This document shows, piece by piece, positions 12,630 to 25,789 of a stretch of 64,000 bases of DNA (the stretch's first letter is position 1; every line of letters begins with the position of its first letter). The stretch is taken from positions 121,854,269 to 121,918,268 of the forward strand of contig NC_133534.1 of assembly GCF_048544455.1 (NCBI RefSeq), in the 5' to 3' direction. The notes beneath the pieces were generated by a model. That model saw only the letters and a list, made by a program, of their open reading frames with translations, was not told the origin of the DNA and made no database searches. Both the position numbers and the translations under genes were made by a program. The DNA comes from Silene latifolia (taxonomy: Eukaryota; Streptophyta; Magnoliopsida; Caryophyllales; Caryophyllaceae).

Positions 12630-12632
12630 CTT

Positions 12633-14559
12633 TGTAACACCCCGGTTTATGAAGGAGCCTTAGGCAAGACATTCCCTAATAAACCGGACTGTTACCAACT
12701 CGGTTTCCCGAGGTAGTGAATAACAAATTAAACTCCAAGGCAAATTATATGAATACTTTAACTTAATTATAACAAAACTTCTTTTACATCAAATTACAAG
12801 AATTAACATGAATAAAAGTGAAAGTCTTCTAAATAGTGATCTAGCTACTAAGTCTTCCGATCCAGTGCCTCACGCCCATCCAGCTCCCGTCCTATCTCTT
12901 AAACCTGTCAAGTCTGCTCGCCAATAATTGGGTCGTCACAGGTGTTCACGAATACACAGGGTCAACCACGAGGTTGAGTAGGGAAAACAATGAAACAACA
13001 AAATATGATATGTATGATGCATGCTCCTCCGTCACCTCCATCTCCATCTCAACTCACATCTCATAACTCATAACCCGAACGCCCTTGACCATACCGATCC
13101 CGGTAGACTATATATATCGACCGTAGTCGATCCGCCACTCGCTTGTTGAGGACACCAGGGCAAGTCTGCAGAACCCGCCTGGGCCTTATCACAACATCAC
13201 CATCACCACACCACGTCACCACAACATCCTCCATCTCCAATGCATATGAATGCTCGTGATAAACAATGCAATACAATATGTATACCAATGAATGAAATCA
13301 TGTCGGTACCAAATTTTGTGATAACACACTCAACACGAACCATTGATCGACCATATTATAGCGTAATCAACAACCACGAATCAAGTCACGTTCACAACTT
13401 GGTCATATGAAACACAAACAAGTCAACACAATTCAATAACACGATAAGAAGTCAAGTGTATTTCCCTACCTCCAAGTGCCAGCAAATCCAAGCTCACACA
13501 AGCAATCAATTATGAACCTTCACATATCCATCACCTACATAACATAATTATATATAATTACCACCTACTCAATCAAATAATCATGCACATAACCTAGACT
13601 CACCATAACTTAGTAGGAATATCAACTTAAAGAACAAACACGATTTTTCCTGATTTTCCAACACATGACAGACTCGGAATAAAATACATAACTAATTCCA
13701 GAAAAATCAAATTGATACAAGGCCAATTGAATTGGAACCCCATGAGTCTTAGCTACAAATTATATCTAACGTGTTTTTCCCAAATTCCATACTTATCAAG
13801 GGTTTCCAGACTGATTTCCAAAACCTGACAGAAACCGTCGCATAAAAAGTATTGATTCATAAAACGAGTTTAAAACATTATTTTTCAGAAATTCCAAATC
13901 CTATTATCATCTAGACTATACAAAGATTATGTATGAAGAAGCCTCATAACTGAATCGACATAAAAATTAAGGTTTCAAATCATTTTCCACAACCAAATCA
14001 GATTCGCGGACTTTTCAGCGACATGTTAATAAATAAATCACCTAGGACAAACCACAAAGAATTTGACTATGATATTTTATATGCATAAACTAGACATCAA
14101 ATAAACAGGACTCTCTTTTCAAACTTTTCGAAAAAAACGACTTTAAAAATAGTATAAACAATGGAATGAAATCGACTTACAAACAGGGAATCGAATTAGG
14201 TTGGAATCGATGAGCAATCTTCAATCAAATGCAAGGATCGTGTGTGTGTGTGTTGGTGTGCGTCGAAAAGAGGGAGGCGGGTGAGATGAGGGTTGTGTAG
14301 TGTTAGGGTAAAAATTAGGTTAAGAATTAGGTAAAAACATGATGTTGGGTGTTGGGTTAAACATGTTATTGGGTAAACTCCAATGGGTCGAGGGTAAATG
14401 GGTTAGCTCACATCTCGAATTCCATGTAAACCCGTCTCAATTAACTTACGAAACAACTCGATCTTACGATACAACGCGAGTCAAGTAAAATAACTTAACA
14501 TAATTATCGTCTAAACAATTACCCGACTTAAATAGTAAAATAAAATACGGAGTATTACA
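12633..14559 (-). repeat. LTR B (5' LTR of the minus-strand element)
   Basis: About 1927 bp with intact TGTAATACTCCG start and GTGTTACA end on the minus strand. It carries the promoter for the element, although I cannot place a TATA box with confidence. Confidence 0.9.
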
Positions 14560-14564
14560 GAACA
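14560..14564. repeat. Target-site duplication GAACA, right copy
   Basis: Matches 6701-6705 exactly and marks where E1 resumes. Confidence 0.9.
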
Positions 14565-15090
14565 TCTTAATATGATTTCAGAAAAACTACTATTGTATAC
14601 CAACACCGTATATGTTAATCACAACAACAACAAACAATCTCCTAACCAAATTACTAAACCAAAAGCAAGATCCTTATTATTATTATTCACATTATTATTG
14701 CTACTTCCAACAAAATCCAATCACAAATGCACAAGTAACACATAAACAACAAAGTAGCAAAATTTACAACAACAACAACAAACATTCTAAAGCTTTCTAA
14801 GCAAAAATCCAATCACAGATTCAGAAGTAACATATAAACAACAAAATAGAAAAAATTAGGGTTAGGAATTTAAGAAAACATACATCAATCAACCAAGAAA
14901 GAGACCCCGTCACCGTCAATCAAACGTCGTCATCGGAGAGTCGTCGGATAGCGGTGGGTGTTGGTGATTAGAGAGTCGATGTATCAGTGTTAGTAAGAGT
15001 AAGGGGAGTGTCGAATGGGGTTTGGGTTTTGTTTGATGTAATAAAGGGCGTGTAATCTAGGCCGTTGGTTTTTTTATCTGAACGGTTCTT
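14565..15090. other. E1 right arm
   Basis: Holds CAACAA-rich sequence, a diverged direct duplication (AATCCAATCACA(A/G)AT at about 14714 and 14807) and then a G-rich segment (14925-15030). The latter mirrors the C-rich segment at the left end of E1. No gene is recognised. The 62-codon frame at 14612-14800 is low complexity. Confidence 0.45.
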
Positions 15091-15290
<200 letters not shown>

Positions 15291-18041
15291 CGTATTTTAG
15301 CCTCGGTCAACGATAGTCAAACCTTGTTTTATACGCGTTTTTTTTCAAACGGATGTGTATAAAGTATTTTACGTAAACTGTTACTATTTTATAAATCGTT
15401 ATCCTACGATTATTTCGTATTTCATAATCATTTTATATCTGACGATTATTTCATAAAATGACATTTCATTCGTATTTCTTTAATTTTGATAATATATTAT
15501 AATTAAATATATTTCATATTTATATTTATTTCTCAATTATACTTGTTTTATTATTTAAGTCATAATTATATTTAAATCCTAATTTTTGTATATTTTATGT
15601 TAGTTCTAATAAAATTATATTCTCATAATTAATTTAATTAGTATAAATAAATTATATGTACTCGTTTATTTTAAGTTACGAGTCGAGGACGGGAAATAGA
15701 GGTCAATTACCTAGAGATGCGTGACGGACTTTTAGTGATGGGCTTGGACTTGGATGGTGGTAGCAATGAACCGTGTAACACAACCATAGGCCCGTTAACC
15801 CATCAACACACTACACGTCATACAACCCTAATTCACCTATCCATCGACATTCACAAAGTTGTAACCTTCGACATTCACATTGGAAACCCTACTCCTCTAT
15901 CACCTCATCCGCCTCCCCTAAACCAAACTAAACAAGAACCCTAATCTATGGTGACAACCGTGAAAAGAAGAGAAGAGATTTAGAAGACGGAAGAACAATT
16001 AGCGATACAAGGTAAGACCGTCTCACAATTTAATGTATTGATTTTGTAACTAATATAACTCGTAAACTAGACGACCATATGACGAACTAAGACCATCACC
16101 TTGACCGTGGGACACCAGGGATTGACCGGACCCACTTTTGACCACCTTTGACCGACGGTAAGGGGTTGTTTTTCGGGTGTTTATCTTTGGTGGTTCGAAG
16201 GGGTTGTAATATGGTTTTACACGGGTTTTGACCCTTTAATGAGCACGCCTTGACCTGGGGTTGGTAGGATGGTTCCTGGGTTATGAGTCGACCACCATGG
16301 GTTGGGATGGGTGGTCGGAATTTCTGTTTTGCACGGTGGTTGCCGGAAAACACGCGATAGGGCTTAGTAGTTGCTGAACACGTTGGCACTGCTTTATACA
16401 CAATTACTTGACTTGTTAGACTCGAATTGGGGTTGGCCGTGTTCCTGGTGGTTAGTTGACCACTTTGGGATGGTCGTTGGTGGTGGTTTGTGCGGTTGGT
16501 GGCCGGAGGAACGAGAAACAGAGGAAAACAGGGGAAGGGGTATGCGTGTGTGCTGCCGTCGTTGTTGGGTGTTTCTGGTGGCGGTTAGATGGGTCGAGGG
16601 GAGTGTGGGGCTGCCTCTGGGATCCCCGTGGACCATTGGTGGCAGTGGTGGTGGTCAGAGGTGGTGTAGGTTTGTGTGGAGGTCGGTAATGGGTTGTTTT
16701 AGCGGCGGGTTGAAGATGGAGTTTATGTGCGTGTGTGTAGGGTAGCTAGGGCATGAATTTGGAGGCTGTAGGGGACGGTTGGGATGATGGTTGGAGGTCG
16801 TCGGGGGTCGTGGTGTTGCGGGCTGTTGGTGGCGGGCTTCGGTGGTATGAGTGGTGGTCTGTGGTGTGGGAATGGTCGAGGTTAAAGGGGTTGGTTGAAC
16901 ACGGTTTCAATCGTGTATGGGGTTTTGTTGTTGCGGGGATATGACGTGGTTTGATTAGTGGGTTTACAATAGTTTTTAATTGTTTATATAATTAGAGACG
17001 GGTTTTGAGTCGGGTTGGTTAAAATGGAAAACTGCTATATCGGGGAAGTTTCCATTTAAGGAAACTTTCCATGTTAGGAAGTTTCTATTTTTAGTAACCT
17101 TCTATTTTGGGAACGGGAATAGTTAAGTAATCCCTTATCATTTATTTGTCTTTCAGAGGGCGAATTTGTTGTGGAATATTATTGAGCATCTGTCCATTTG
17201 ACTGCAGTACCGAGGTAGGGAAATACACTTGACTTATTATCGTTGTTGTTGAATTGTGTTGACTTGATTCATGGTTGTTGATTTACGTTATGATTCATAT
17301 ACGGGAAGGTGATTGACTGAATTGATCGTATTGAGTATGACATCACAACATCGAGTAATCGGCATGATTTTATGATTTATCAGTTCAATGATATATATAT
17401 ATTGTGTTGCATTAATTTCTTTTGAGCATTCATATGCATTGGAGATGGAGGATGTTGTGGTGATGTGGTGTGGTGATGATGATGTTGTGATAAGGCCCAG
17501 GCGGGTTCTGCAGGACTTGCCCTGGTGTCCTCAGCTGCGAGTTGGCAGATCGGCTACGGTCGATATATATAGTCTACCGGGGATCGGTATGGCTGGGCGT
17601 TCCGGGTTATGTGTTATGAGATATGAGTTGAGATGGAGATGGAGGTGACGGAGGAGCATGCATATCATATTTTGTTGTTTCATTGTTTTCCCTACTCAAC
17701 CTCGTGGTTGACCCTGTGTATTCGTGAACACCTGTGATGACCCGAATATTGGCGAGCAGACTTGACAGGTTTAAGAGATAGAATGGGAGCTTGGTGGGCG
17801 TGAGACACTGGATCAGAAGACTTAGTAGCTAGATCATCATCTAGAAGACTTTCACTTTTATTTATGTTAGTTCTTGTAATTTGACGTAAAAGAGGTTTTG
17901 TAATAATTAAGTTAAAGTAATTATATAATTTTGCTTTGGAGTTTTATTTGTTATTCACTACCTCGGGAAACCGAGATGGTAACAGTCCGGTTTATTAGGG
18001 AATGTCTTGCTAAAGGCTCCTTCATAAACCGGGGTGTTACA
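15291..18041 (+). repeat. LTR C (5' LTR)
   Basis: 2751 bp. The first ~0.4 kb is AT-rich, followed by a CACCACA/GGTGG-rich middle. The last ~830 bp are shared with LTRs A and B. Open frames inside (75, 101 and 124 codons) recur in LTR D only because the LTRs are copies. Confidence 0.9.
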
Positions 18042-18044
18042 AAG

Positions 18045-18056
18045 TGGTATCAGAGC
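18045..18056 (+). other. tRNA primer-binding site
   Basis: TGGTATCAGAGC, three bases after LTR C, followed by the leader GAACGATCCTCAGGCC, which is identical in the minus-strand element. Confidence 0.9.
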
Positions 18057-20780
18057 GAACGATCCTCAGGCCTAAAAACAAATGAACAAAAATAATGAAC
18101 ATAGGAAGAGTCAAATAAAATGAACCCAGGCTAGTAACTGTTAGGAGCCCCAGGATTGGAATGAGTTAGGGGCCCCCTCAAACCAAGCCACTGGCCCTTT
18201 CAGTCTAACCTGGTAAACCTTGAGTGATGCAGAGAGTGGGTAGTAACAAAATAAAGGATCAGACCTTGCCTATATTATACTAACAGTTTTGCAGGAGCGG
18301 AATGAGGTAAGTAATGATGTGATACATGGTTAAAGATGTGCAATGAAAGAATATGGTTGATATTGGCATGCTGACTTATTTGAATAATTGAGTGAAATTT
18401 TAGTGTATGGATGACATGAGTTGTGAATTATGAATTATATGATGATATGCATGCGGCTTTCTGATCCCTGAATCCTTAGGTAGAGATATAATATAATGAT
18501 ATGTTTAATGAGTTGATCATAGAGGCACCATAAGCTATAGCTACCTAAGAGGTTAGATGTAGGAGGGATATGACCATGATTGACTGGAATGGTTAGTAGA
18601 GCCAACCAGGCTATGTTGTTACAGGATGAAGAATCAAGTTAAGTCCTATGTGTAAAGCTAGTAGACCGAATCGGGTGTCGTGTCCGTTGATAATTGTTTT
18701 GCTGTTATTCTAAGTGTGTATATACTTCTTGTTGAATGTCCTATTCTTTGCAAGAGTTTACTGTTTTGCTTACCAGGCAAATGTGATCGAATTTTGAGAT
18801 TTATGTTTTTTTTTTCTAATTGCCTTAGCAATCCATGTCTAGTGGTATGTGGAATGTGTTGCCCTAAGCCATGAATGTTATATAGTTGTGTGTTGAAAAT
18901 TTCATGCCAATTTTTACGTCTAAGTATATACATTTAATTTAGTTATAAGGTTAGTATTCAATAAGTGACACCTTAGTGATTTCTAGGATATATTTTCGTA
19001 TTTAAATAAGTTGTGATTGTTACGATGAGAAACTAATGCATTGTCTATACATACATGATTATTGAGTTATTTAGTTGATTTTATTTTCGGTTTCGCAATC
19101 TTTACCGTTTTCTAGATGGCAATTACATGTATATGGTGCAACGTGATTTCTATGCTTCAAATGATATGTAACATGTGTTGGAGGAAGAATGGTTGTGTGA
19201 TAATGTGAAGTAATTTAAAGGAACCAAGAATTTTAATAAATTCCGGAATGTTACCTCGTTTGTACAGGCTGCCATCTAAAATGTGTTCTCTATATGATGG
19301 TGAAAATTTTATGTGTGATAACATTCTGATTTAGCTTTTCAATGCTTTTAGTTTCATGCTAATATGAATTATATTTTGAGAGAAATAAATATTTTAGTTG
19401 ACAGTGGTCAGATTGTTACTGCACAGTTCTGTTTCGACCCATGTTTTTGAGAAAGAAACCATTTAAAACGTGTTTATTGTATACGCATAATTCCAACTCT
19501 ACTGTTTAGAATGTTCATTCACGTTTTCAAAATGATAAGCCACGTAAAATCTTAACGAGTCGTTATTTAATAGTGATTTTTGCAAGTTGCCCAATTTTTG
19601 TCTAATTCTTTGTAAAGTTTTTGTTCGACCAACTGAGTTGTAAAATTTCTTATAAATAAATTCCTTAAGCTTTGCAATTGATTCTCTTTCCTATGATTAG
19701 TTAATTCATTATTTTTTTCCAAAAAAAAAAAAAAAAAAAAAAAACGATAATAGCTCGCAAAATAGCTAAGCGGTTATTTAATTATGAATTTTGAAGGTTG
19801 TTGCATGATGTTTGATTGTTGAAATTGTAAGTTATGTGAGTTCCATATAAAAGTTTAATCAAATATGAATTATGTGATGTAACCATGTAATACTCGATAT
19901 GAATTCGTAGCATGAACGGTAGGCATATGATATGAGTATGAACCTTGTTATATGATAATACAATCTTATTTGTTTCGGTGAGTTTTATGTAAAGTAGTCT
20001 CAATTATACAAACGCTATTACATTGCTTGAACTTTGCCTAGTGTCTTTCTCTAAACCAGATTTGCAGAAATATGGATTTTACTTCTATGATATGATTACT
20101 GATATGAAATATTTTAATTCGTCAAGTATGAACTATGAGTTAGTTGATTGTCTACATTGATGTAAATGTGTTAATTTGGTGTCAAAGCATCCAAGTATTT
20201 GTTACCTTGATTTTGTGTAATGCGTAGCATGAAATTGACAAGTGTGTTTTGTTGCTCGAAAAGTCGGATGCTAGTTGCCAGTATAGAGTAATTAGCTTAT
20301 CAGATGATTTGTGTCTATTGTTTCAGTAATCTTCTTGAACATTGGATGTGGAATTTTATAATGGGGTTACGAGGACGTAACCATGTTTCTAGTCGGGTAG
20401 GATTGTAAAATCTTAATGTTTATATTGCACTTGTTTGTCGATTGTAGTTTTGATCAAGTTGATGTTTCGTTGTGGGGTACCTATGCAAATGAGTTCTATA
20501 TGTTTTGTTCCTACTTCCGTTAGTTGGTTGATGTGTAAAAGGAGAGTGTAGTTAAACTATTGATATTGAGATTGAGATTGGCCACTAGTATTGAGTTGTG
20601 GGGCCTTTGTGCCGAGTTACGTTTACGGTCCAGTGTGACCATGGTTATTGAGTTACTTGAGTTTGAGATCGGAATTTAGATGGAAGATGACGGTGTTCTC
20701 AGATGATTATTTAGTTGTTATACGTTTGTGTTCTCAGGTAGTTATTAGTTATAGTTAGTTGGGTTAAGTGAAGATGAGTT
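18057..20780 (+). other. Interior of the plus-strand LTR element, non-coding
   Basis: Stop-dense, AT-rich sequence. It has a poly-A run at about 19722-19743 and a stretch (20366-20420) homologous to the other element's interior. The open frames at 18658-18933, 18680-18874 and 19782-20003 have no recognisable motif. Confidence 0.6.
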
Positions 20781-20976
20781 AAACTTCGGGACGAAGTTTA
20801 TTTTTAGGAGGGCAGAATGTAACATTTCGTGTCTGTTATGTTTAATTGATGTGTCAAAAGTGTGTGTTAAGCGTGTTAAAAATGCGTGACGTCCGTATGT
20901 ACGATATACAATACCCTTCTGATGTTTGAGTGCGGGAGCGAACTTCGGGACGAAGTTCATTTTAAGGAGGGAAGAC
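20781..20976 (+). other. Duplicated 3' end: two polypurine-tract modules
   Basis: ACTTCGGGACGAAGTT plus a purine tract plus TGTAA occurs twice. The first (20783-20822) reads TTTTTAGGAGGGCAGAA then TGTAACATTTCG. The second (20943-20981) reads TTTAAGGAGGGAAGAC then the true LTR start TGTAATACCCCG. The first looks like the PPT/LTR junction of a related family left inside this element. Confidence 0.7.
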
Positions 20977-23740
20977 TGTAATACCCCGTATTTTAGCCTC
21001 GGTCAACGATAGTCAAACCTTGTTTTATACGCGTTTTTTTCAAACGGATGTGTATAAAGTATTTTACGTAAATCACATTACTATTTTATAAATCGTAATC
21101 CTACGATTATTTCGTATTTCATAATCATTTTATATCTGACGATTATTTCATAAAATGACATTTCATTCGTATTTCTTTAATTTTGATAATATATTATAAT
21201 TAAATATATTTCATATTTATATTTATTTCTCAATTATACTTGTTTTATTATTTAAGTCATAATTATATTTAAATCCTAATTTTTATATATTTTATGTTAG
21301 TTCTAATAAAATTATATTCTCATAATTAATTTAATTAGTATAAATAAATTATATGTACTCGTTTATTTTAAGTTACGAGTCGAGGACGGGAAATAGAGGT
21401 CAATTACCTAGAGATGCGTGACGGACTTTTAGTGATGGGCTTGGACTTGGATGGTGGTAGCAATGAACCGTGTAACACAACCATAGGCCCGTTAACCCAT
21501 CAACACACTACACGTCATACAACCCTAATTCACCTATCCATCGACATTCACAAAGTTGTAACCTTCGACATTCACATTGGAAACCCTACTCCTCTATCAC
21601 CTCATCCGCCTCCCCTAAACCAAACTAAACAAGAACCCTAATCTATGGTGACAACCGTGAAAAGAAGAGAAGAGATTTAGAAGACGGAAGAACAATTAGC
21701 GATACAAGGTAAGACCGTCTCACAATTTAATGTATTGATTTTGTAACTAATATAACTCGTAAACTAGACGACCATATGACGAACTAAGACCATCACCTTG
21801 ACCGTGGGACACCAGGGATTGACCGAACCCACTTTTGACCAACTTTGACCTACGGTAAGGGGTTGTTTTCTGGGTGTTTATGCTGGTGGTTCGAAGGGGT
21901 TGTAATATGGTTTTACACGGGTTTTGACCCTTTAATGAGCACGCCTTGACCTGGGGTTGGTAGGGTGGTTCCTGGGTTATGAGTAGACCACCATGGGTTG
22001 GGATGGGTGGTCGGAATTTCTGTTTTGCACGGTGGTTGCCGGAAAACACGCGATAGGGCTTAGTAGTTGCTGAACACGTTGGCACTGCTTTATACACAAT
22101 TACTTGACTCGTTAGACTCGAATTGGGGTTGGCCGTGTTCCTGGTGGTTAGTCGACCACTTTGGGATGGTCGTTGGTGGTGGTTTGTGCGGTTGGTGGCC
22201 GGAGGAACGAGAAACAGGGGAAAACAGGGGAAGGGGTATGCGTGTGTGCTGCCGTCGTTGTTGGGTGTTTCTGGTGGCGGTTAGATGGGTCGAGGGGAGT
22301 GTGGGGCTGCCTCTGGGATCCCCGTGGACCATTGGTGGAAGTGGTGGTGGTCAGAGGTGGTGTAGGTTTGTGTGGAGGTCGGTAATGGGTTGTTTTAGCG
22401 GCGGGTTGAAGAGGGAGTTTGTGTGCGTGTGTGTAGGGTAGCTAGGGCGTGAATTTGGAGGCTGTAGGGGACGGTTTGGATGGTGGTTGGAGGTTGTCGG
22501 GGGTCGTGGTGTTGCGGGCTGTTGGTGGCGGGCTTCGGTGGTATGAATGGTGGTCTGTGGTGTGGGAATGGTCGAGGTTAAAGGGGTTGGTTGAACACGG
22601 TTTCAATCGTGTATGAGGTTTTGTTGTTGCGTGGATATGACGTGGTTTGATTAGTGGGTTTACAATAGTTTTTAATTGTTTATATAATTAGAGACGGGTT
22701 TTGAGTCGGGTTGGTTAAAATGGAAAACTGCTATATCGGGGAAGTTTCCATTTAAGGAAACTTTCCATGTTAGGAAGTTTCTATTTTTAGTAACCTTCTA
22801 TTTTGGGAACGGGAATAGTTAAGTAATCCCTTATCATTTATTTGTCTTTCAGAGGGCGAATTTGTTGTGGAATATTATTGAGCATCAGTTCATTTGACTG
22901 CAGTACCGAGGTAGGGAAATACACTTGACTTATTATCGTTGTTGTTGAATTGTGTTGACTTGATTCATGGTTGTTGATTTACGTTATGATTCATATACGG
23001 GAAGGTGATTGACTGAATTGATCGTATTGAGTATGACATCACAACATCGAGTAATCGGCATGATTTTATGATTTATCAGTTCAATGATATATATATATAT
23101 TGTGTTGCATTAATTTCTTTTGAGCATTCATATGCATTGGAGATGGAGGATGTTGTGGTGATGTGGTGTGGTGATGATGATGTTGTGATAAGGCCCAGGC
23201 GGGTTCTGCAGGACTTGCCCTGGTGTCCTCAGCTGCGAGCTGGCAGATCGGCTACGGTCGATATATATAGTCTACCGGGGATCGGTATGGCCTGGGCGTT
23301 CCGGGTTATGTGTTATGAGATATGAGTTGAGATGGAGATGGAGGTGACGGAGGAGCATGCATATCATATTTTGTTGTTTCATTGTTTTCCCTACTCAACC
23401 TCGTGGTTGACCCTGTGTATTCGTGAACACCTGTGATGACCCGAATATTGGCGAGCAGACTTGACAGGTTTAAGAGATAGAATGGGAGCTTGGTGGGCGT
23501 GAGACACTGGATCAGAAGACTTAGTAGCTAGATCATCATCTAGAAGACTTTCACTTTTATTTATGTTAGTTCTTGTAATTTGACGTAAAAGAGGTTTTGT
23601 AATAATTAAGTTAAAGTAATTATATAATTTTGCCTTGGAGTTTTATTTGTTATTCACTACCTCGGGAAACCGAGATGGTAACCGTCCGGTTTATTAGGGA
23701 ATGTCTTGCTAAAGGCTCCTTCATAAACCGGGGTGTTACA
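20977..23740 (+). repeat. LTR D (3' LTR)
   Basis: 2764 bp, highly similar to LTR C with scattered single-base changes and a few short indels (for example near 21070 and 21880). This indicates a recent insertion, though probably older than A/B if the visible differences are representative. Confidence 0.9.
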
Positions 23741-23802
23741 AAGTGGTATCAGAGCGAACGATCCTCAGGCCTAAAAACAAATGAACAAAAATAATGAACA
23801 TA
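23741..23802 (+). other. Second copy of the PBS and leader after LTR D
   Basis: These 62 bases are the same as 18042-18103, the sequence after LTR C, and include TGGTATCAGAGC at 23744-23755. Sequence identity then stops and the purine-rich left border of E2 begins. The arrangement LTR-interior-LTR-leader implies a tandem remnant from unequal recombination, or an aberrant cDNA end. Confidence 0.85.
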
Positions 23803-24259
23803 AGAAGAAAGAGAAGGGTTCTAGTAAGGCCCTCATATCATATGAGTCCCTAAGTCCTTATAAGGGCCTTTGGATGGAAGGGATGGAGGGATGAGATTAC
23901 ATCTCATTGAAGGGTCACAAATCTCCCTCCCTAATCCTTGTATAACTCCTTCTAATCTTGTATAACTCCTTCCTTATTCTATCCTCCCTACTCAATTCCT
24001 CATTATTCAGTTTCTCACATTTCTCTCATCCCTCATTCTCTCTCATTTTGTTCCTCTCATCCTCTCAAAAAAAAACATATAAAAAAAAACCATATCATCA
24101 TCGACACCCACCTCCTCCCTCACTAACCACCAACCCGACACCCGCCACTCGCCACCAGCCCACAACCGCACCACCGCCTCCGGCCGCCCCACGACAACAG
24201 CAACAATACCACCAGCCGACCTCCCTCTTCTACTTAGATCTCTTTTTTTTTTTTTTTTT

Positions 24260-24841
24260 TTTTTCTTTTCAAATCTTATTTATTGTTATTATTGTAGTAT
24301 GATCTGTGTTATGTTTTGATTTTTTTGTTTTTTATTGTTATTGTTTTTTGTTTTTTGTTTTTTGTTTTTTTTGTTATTGTTAAATTAAGGGATGGTTGGT
24401 GATGGAGATATTGTTGCTGTTGGTGTTTGTCGTTTTTTTTTTTTAATTTATTTATTTACTTTACTTGTTATTGTTAAATCTTATTGTTATTGTTATTGTT
24501 ATTGTTAAATCTTATTTATTGTTATTATTGTAGTATGATTTGTGTTATGTTTTGATTTTTTTTTGTTTTTTGTTGTTATTGTTATTTGTTATTGTTTTTT
24601 TTGTTATTGTTAAATTAAGGGATGGTTGGTGATGGAGATATTGTTGCTGTCGGTGTTCGTCGTTTTTTTTTTTTCAGATTTACTTTACTTGTTATTGTTA
24701 AATCTTATTGTTATTGTTAAATCTTATTTATTGTCATTATTGTAGTGTGATTTGTGTTATGTTTTGATTTTTTTGTTGTTATTGTTATTTTTTTGTTGTT
24801 ATTGTTAAATTAAGTAATGGTTGGTGATGGAGATGTTGTTG

Positions 24842-24877
<36 letters not shown>

Positions 24878-24910
24878 TTAAATCTTATGTATTGTTATTA
24901 TTGTAGTATG
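24260..24910 (+). repeat. Tandem repeat in E2, about 0.2 kb x 3
   Basis: A unit containing GTAGT(A/G)TGAT(C/T)TGTGTTATG, then TAA(G/T)GGATGGTTGGTGATGG and a poly-T run, occurs three times (starting near 24290, 24527 and 24743). The spacers are TTATTG-rich. No coding capacity is evident. Confidence 0.75.
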
Positions 24911-24934
24911 ATTTATTTGGTTTTCATAAAAGTT

Positions 24935-25690
24935 ACCATATTTACGACTAAAGTTATACCCTTAGAACAGTAAAGTTATACTATTTACGACTAGAGTTAT
25001 ACCCTTGAAACATTAAAGTTACACTATTTACGACTAAAGTTATACCCTTCAAATATTACTCATTACGACTAAAGTTATACCCTTGAACTAGACTAAAAAA
25101 TGAGTTGGTGTTCCAAATACGATTGCTTGTGATTTAAAATCTTGTCTTGTTTTTTTTTTTCCAAATATGTCTTATTTTACATTTTGATATTTAGAAAATG
25201 GCTTTTTTTTTTCCAGATCTAGTATTGTTGGTGAAAAGTTAGTATTGCTGGTATTTAGGATTTCGGTTATATATTGGACTAAAGTTATAAGTTTGTTGGA
25301 TTAAAGTTATACGATTTTGGACTAAAGTTATACGATTTTGGACAAAAGTTACACGCTTTTGGATTAAAGTTATACAAAAAATTGACTAAAGTTATACAAA
25401 AAATTGACTACAGTTATACAAAATGGACTAAAGTTATACAAAAATGGACTAAAGTTATACAAATATGGACTAAAGTTATACAAATATGGACTAAATTTAT
25501 ACAAAAAGTACTTATATAAATTCCAATTAATTTATCGAAAATGGACTAAAGTTATACAAAAATGGACTAAAGTTATACAAAAAATGTGCTAAAGTTATAT
25601 AAATAAGGAGTAAAGTTATACAAAAATAGGCTAAGGTTATACAAAAATTGACTAAAGATATACAAAAATTGACTAAAGTCATTGAAATTA
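24935..25690 (+). repeat. GACTAAAGTTATAC array, forward half
   Basis: The word GACTAAAGTTATAC recurs about 25 times. In the left part it is spaced about 30-40 bp apart with CCCTT spacers. From about 25386 it becomes a near-regular 20-21-bp tandem (spacer AAAAATG). The unit is a multiple of three, so it creates spurious open frames such as 25404-25592. Confidence 0.85.
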
Positions 25691-25789
25691 TACACATTTC
25701 TACTGGAGTTATACATTCCTTGAGTAGAAGTTATTCATATCGTTACTAGAGTTATACATTCATTGAGTAGAAGTTCAACACATTCCTAA

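Larger units (their letters stand above)
6706..14559 (-). mobile_element. Non-autonomous gypsy-type LTR retrotransposon, minus strand
   Basis: A complete 7.85-kb element. It has two nearly identical LTRs of about 1.93 kb beginning TGTAATACTCCG and ending CGGGGTGTTACA on the minus strand, a primer site TGGTATCAGAGC (initiator-Met tRNA type) next to the right LTR, a polypurine tract next to the left LTR, and a 5-bp duplication GAACA. The 4.0-kb interior has no gag, protease, RT or integrase frame, so it must move by proteins supplied elsewhere. The TTCGGGACGAAGTTCATTTTAAGGG-type 3' end and TGTAAYACCCCG LTR start are typical of Tekay/Del chromoviruses (family assignment is inference). Near-identical LTRs indicate a young insertion. 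It disrupts the PPR fragment of E1. Confidence 0.9.
15291..23740 (+). mobile_element. Non-autonomous gypsy-type LTR retrotransposon, plus strand
   Basis: An 8.45-kb LTR-interior-LTR unit. The LTRs (about 2.75 kb) begin TGTAATACCCCG and end CGGGGTGTTACA. The primer site TGGTATCAGAGC (18045-18056) and the polypurine tract (20961-20976) are in place. The 2.9-kb interior has no gag-pol frame. It is related to the minus-strand element at 6706-14559: the last ~830 bp of the LTR and parts of the interior match, but the first part of the LTR does not. No clean 5-bp duplication is visible, because the left flank is GA repeat and the right LTR is followed by a second copy of the leader. It may sit in the purine tract at the left border of E2. 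Confidence 0.85.

Noticed and set aside
7180..13288. Frames with MEDVVVTWCGDGDVV in LTRs A, B, C and D
   Set aside because: Repeated only through LTR homology, and located in the R/U5 part of LTRs. Considered as a small protein and dismissed.
15717..22441. Pairs of identical frames of 75, 80 and 124 codons at 15717/21414, 16394/22090 and 16371/22067
   Set aside because: They are duplicated because LTR C and LTR D are copies. They overlap on both strands and lack any recognisable domain.
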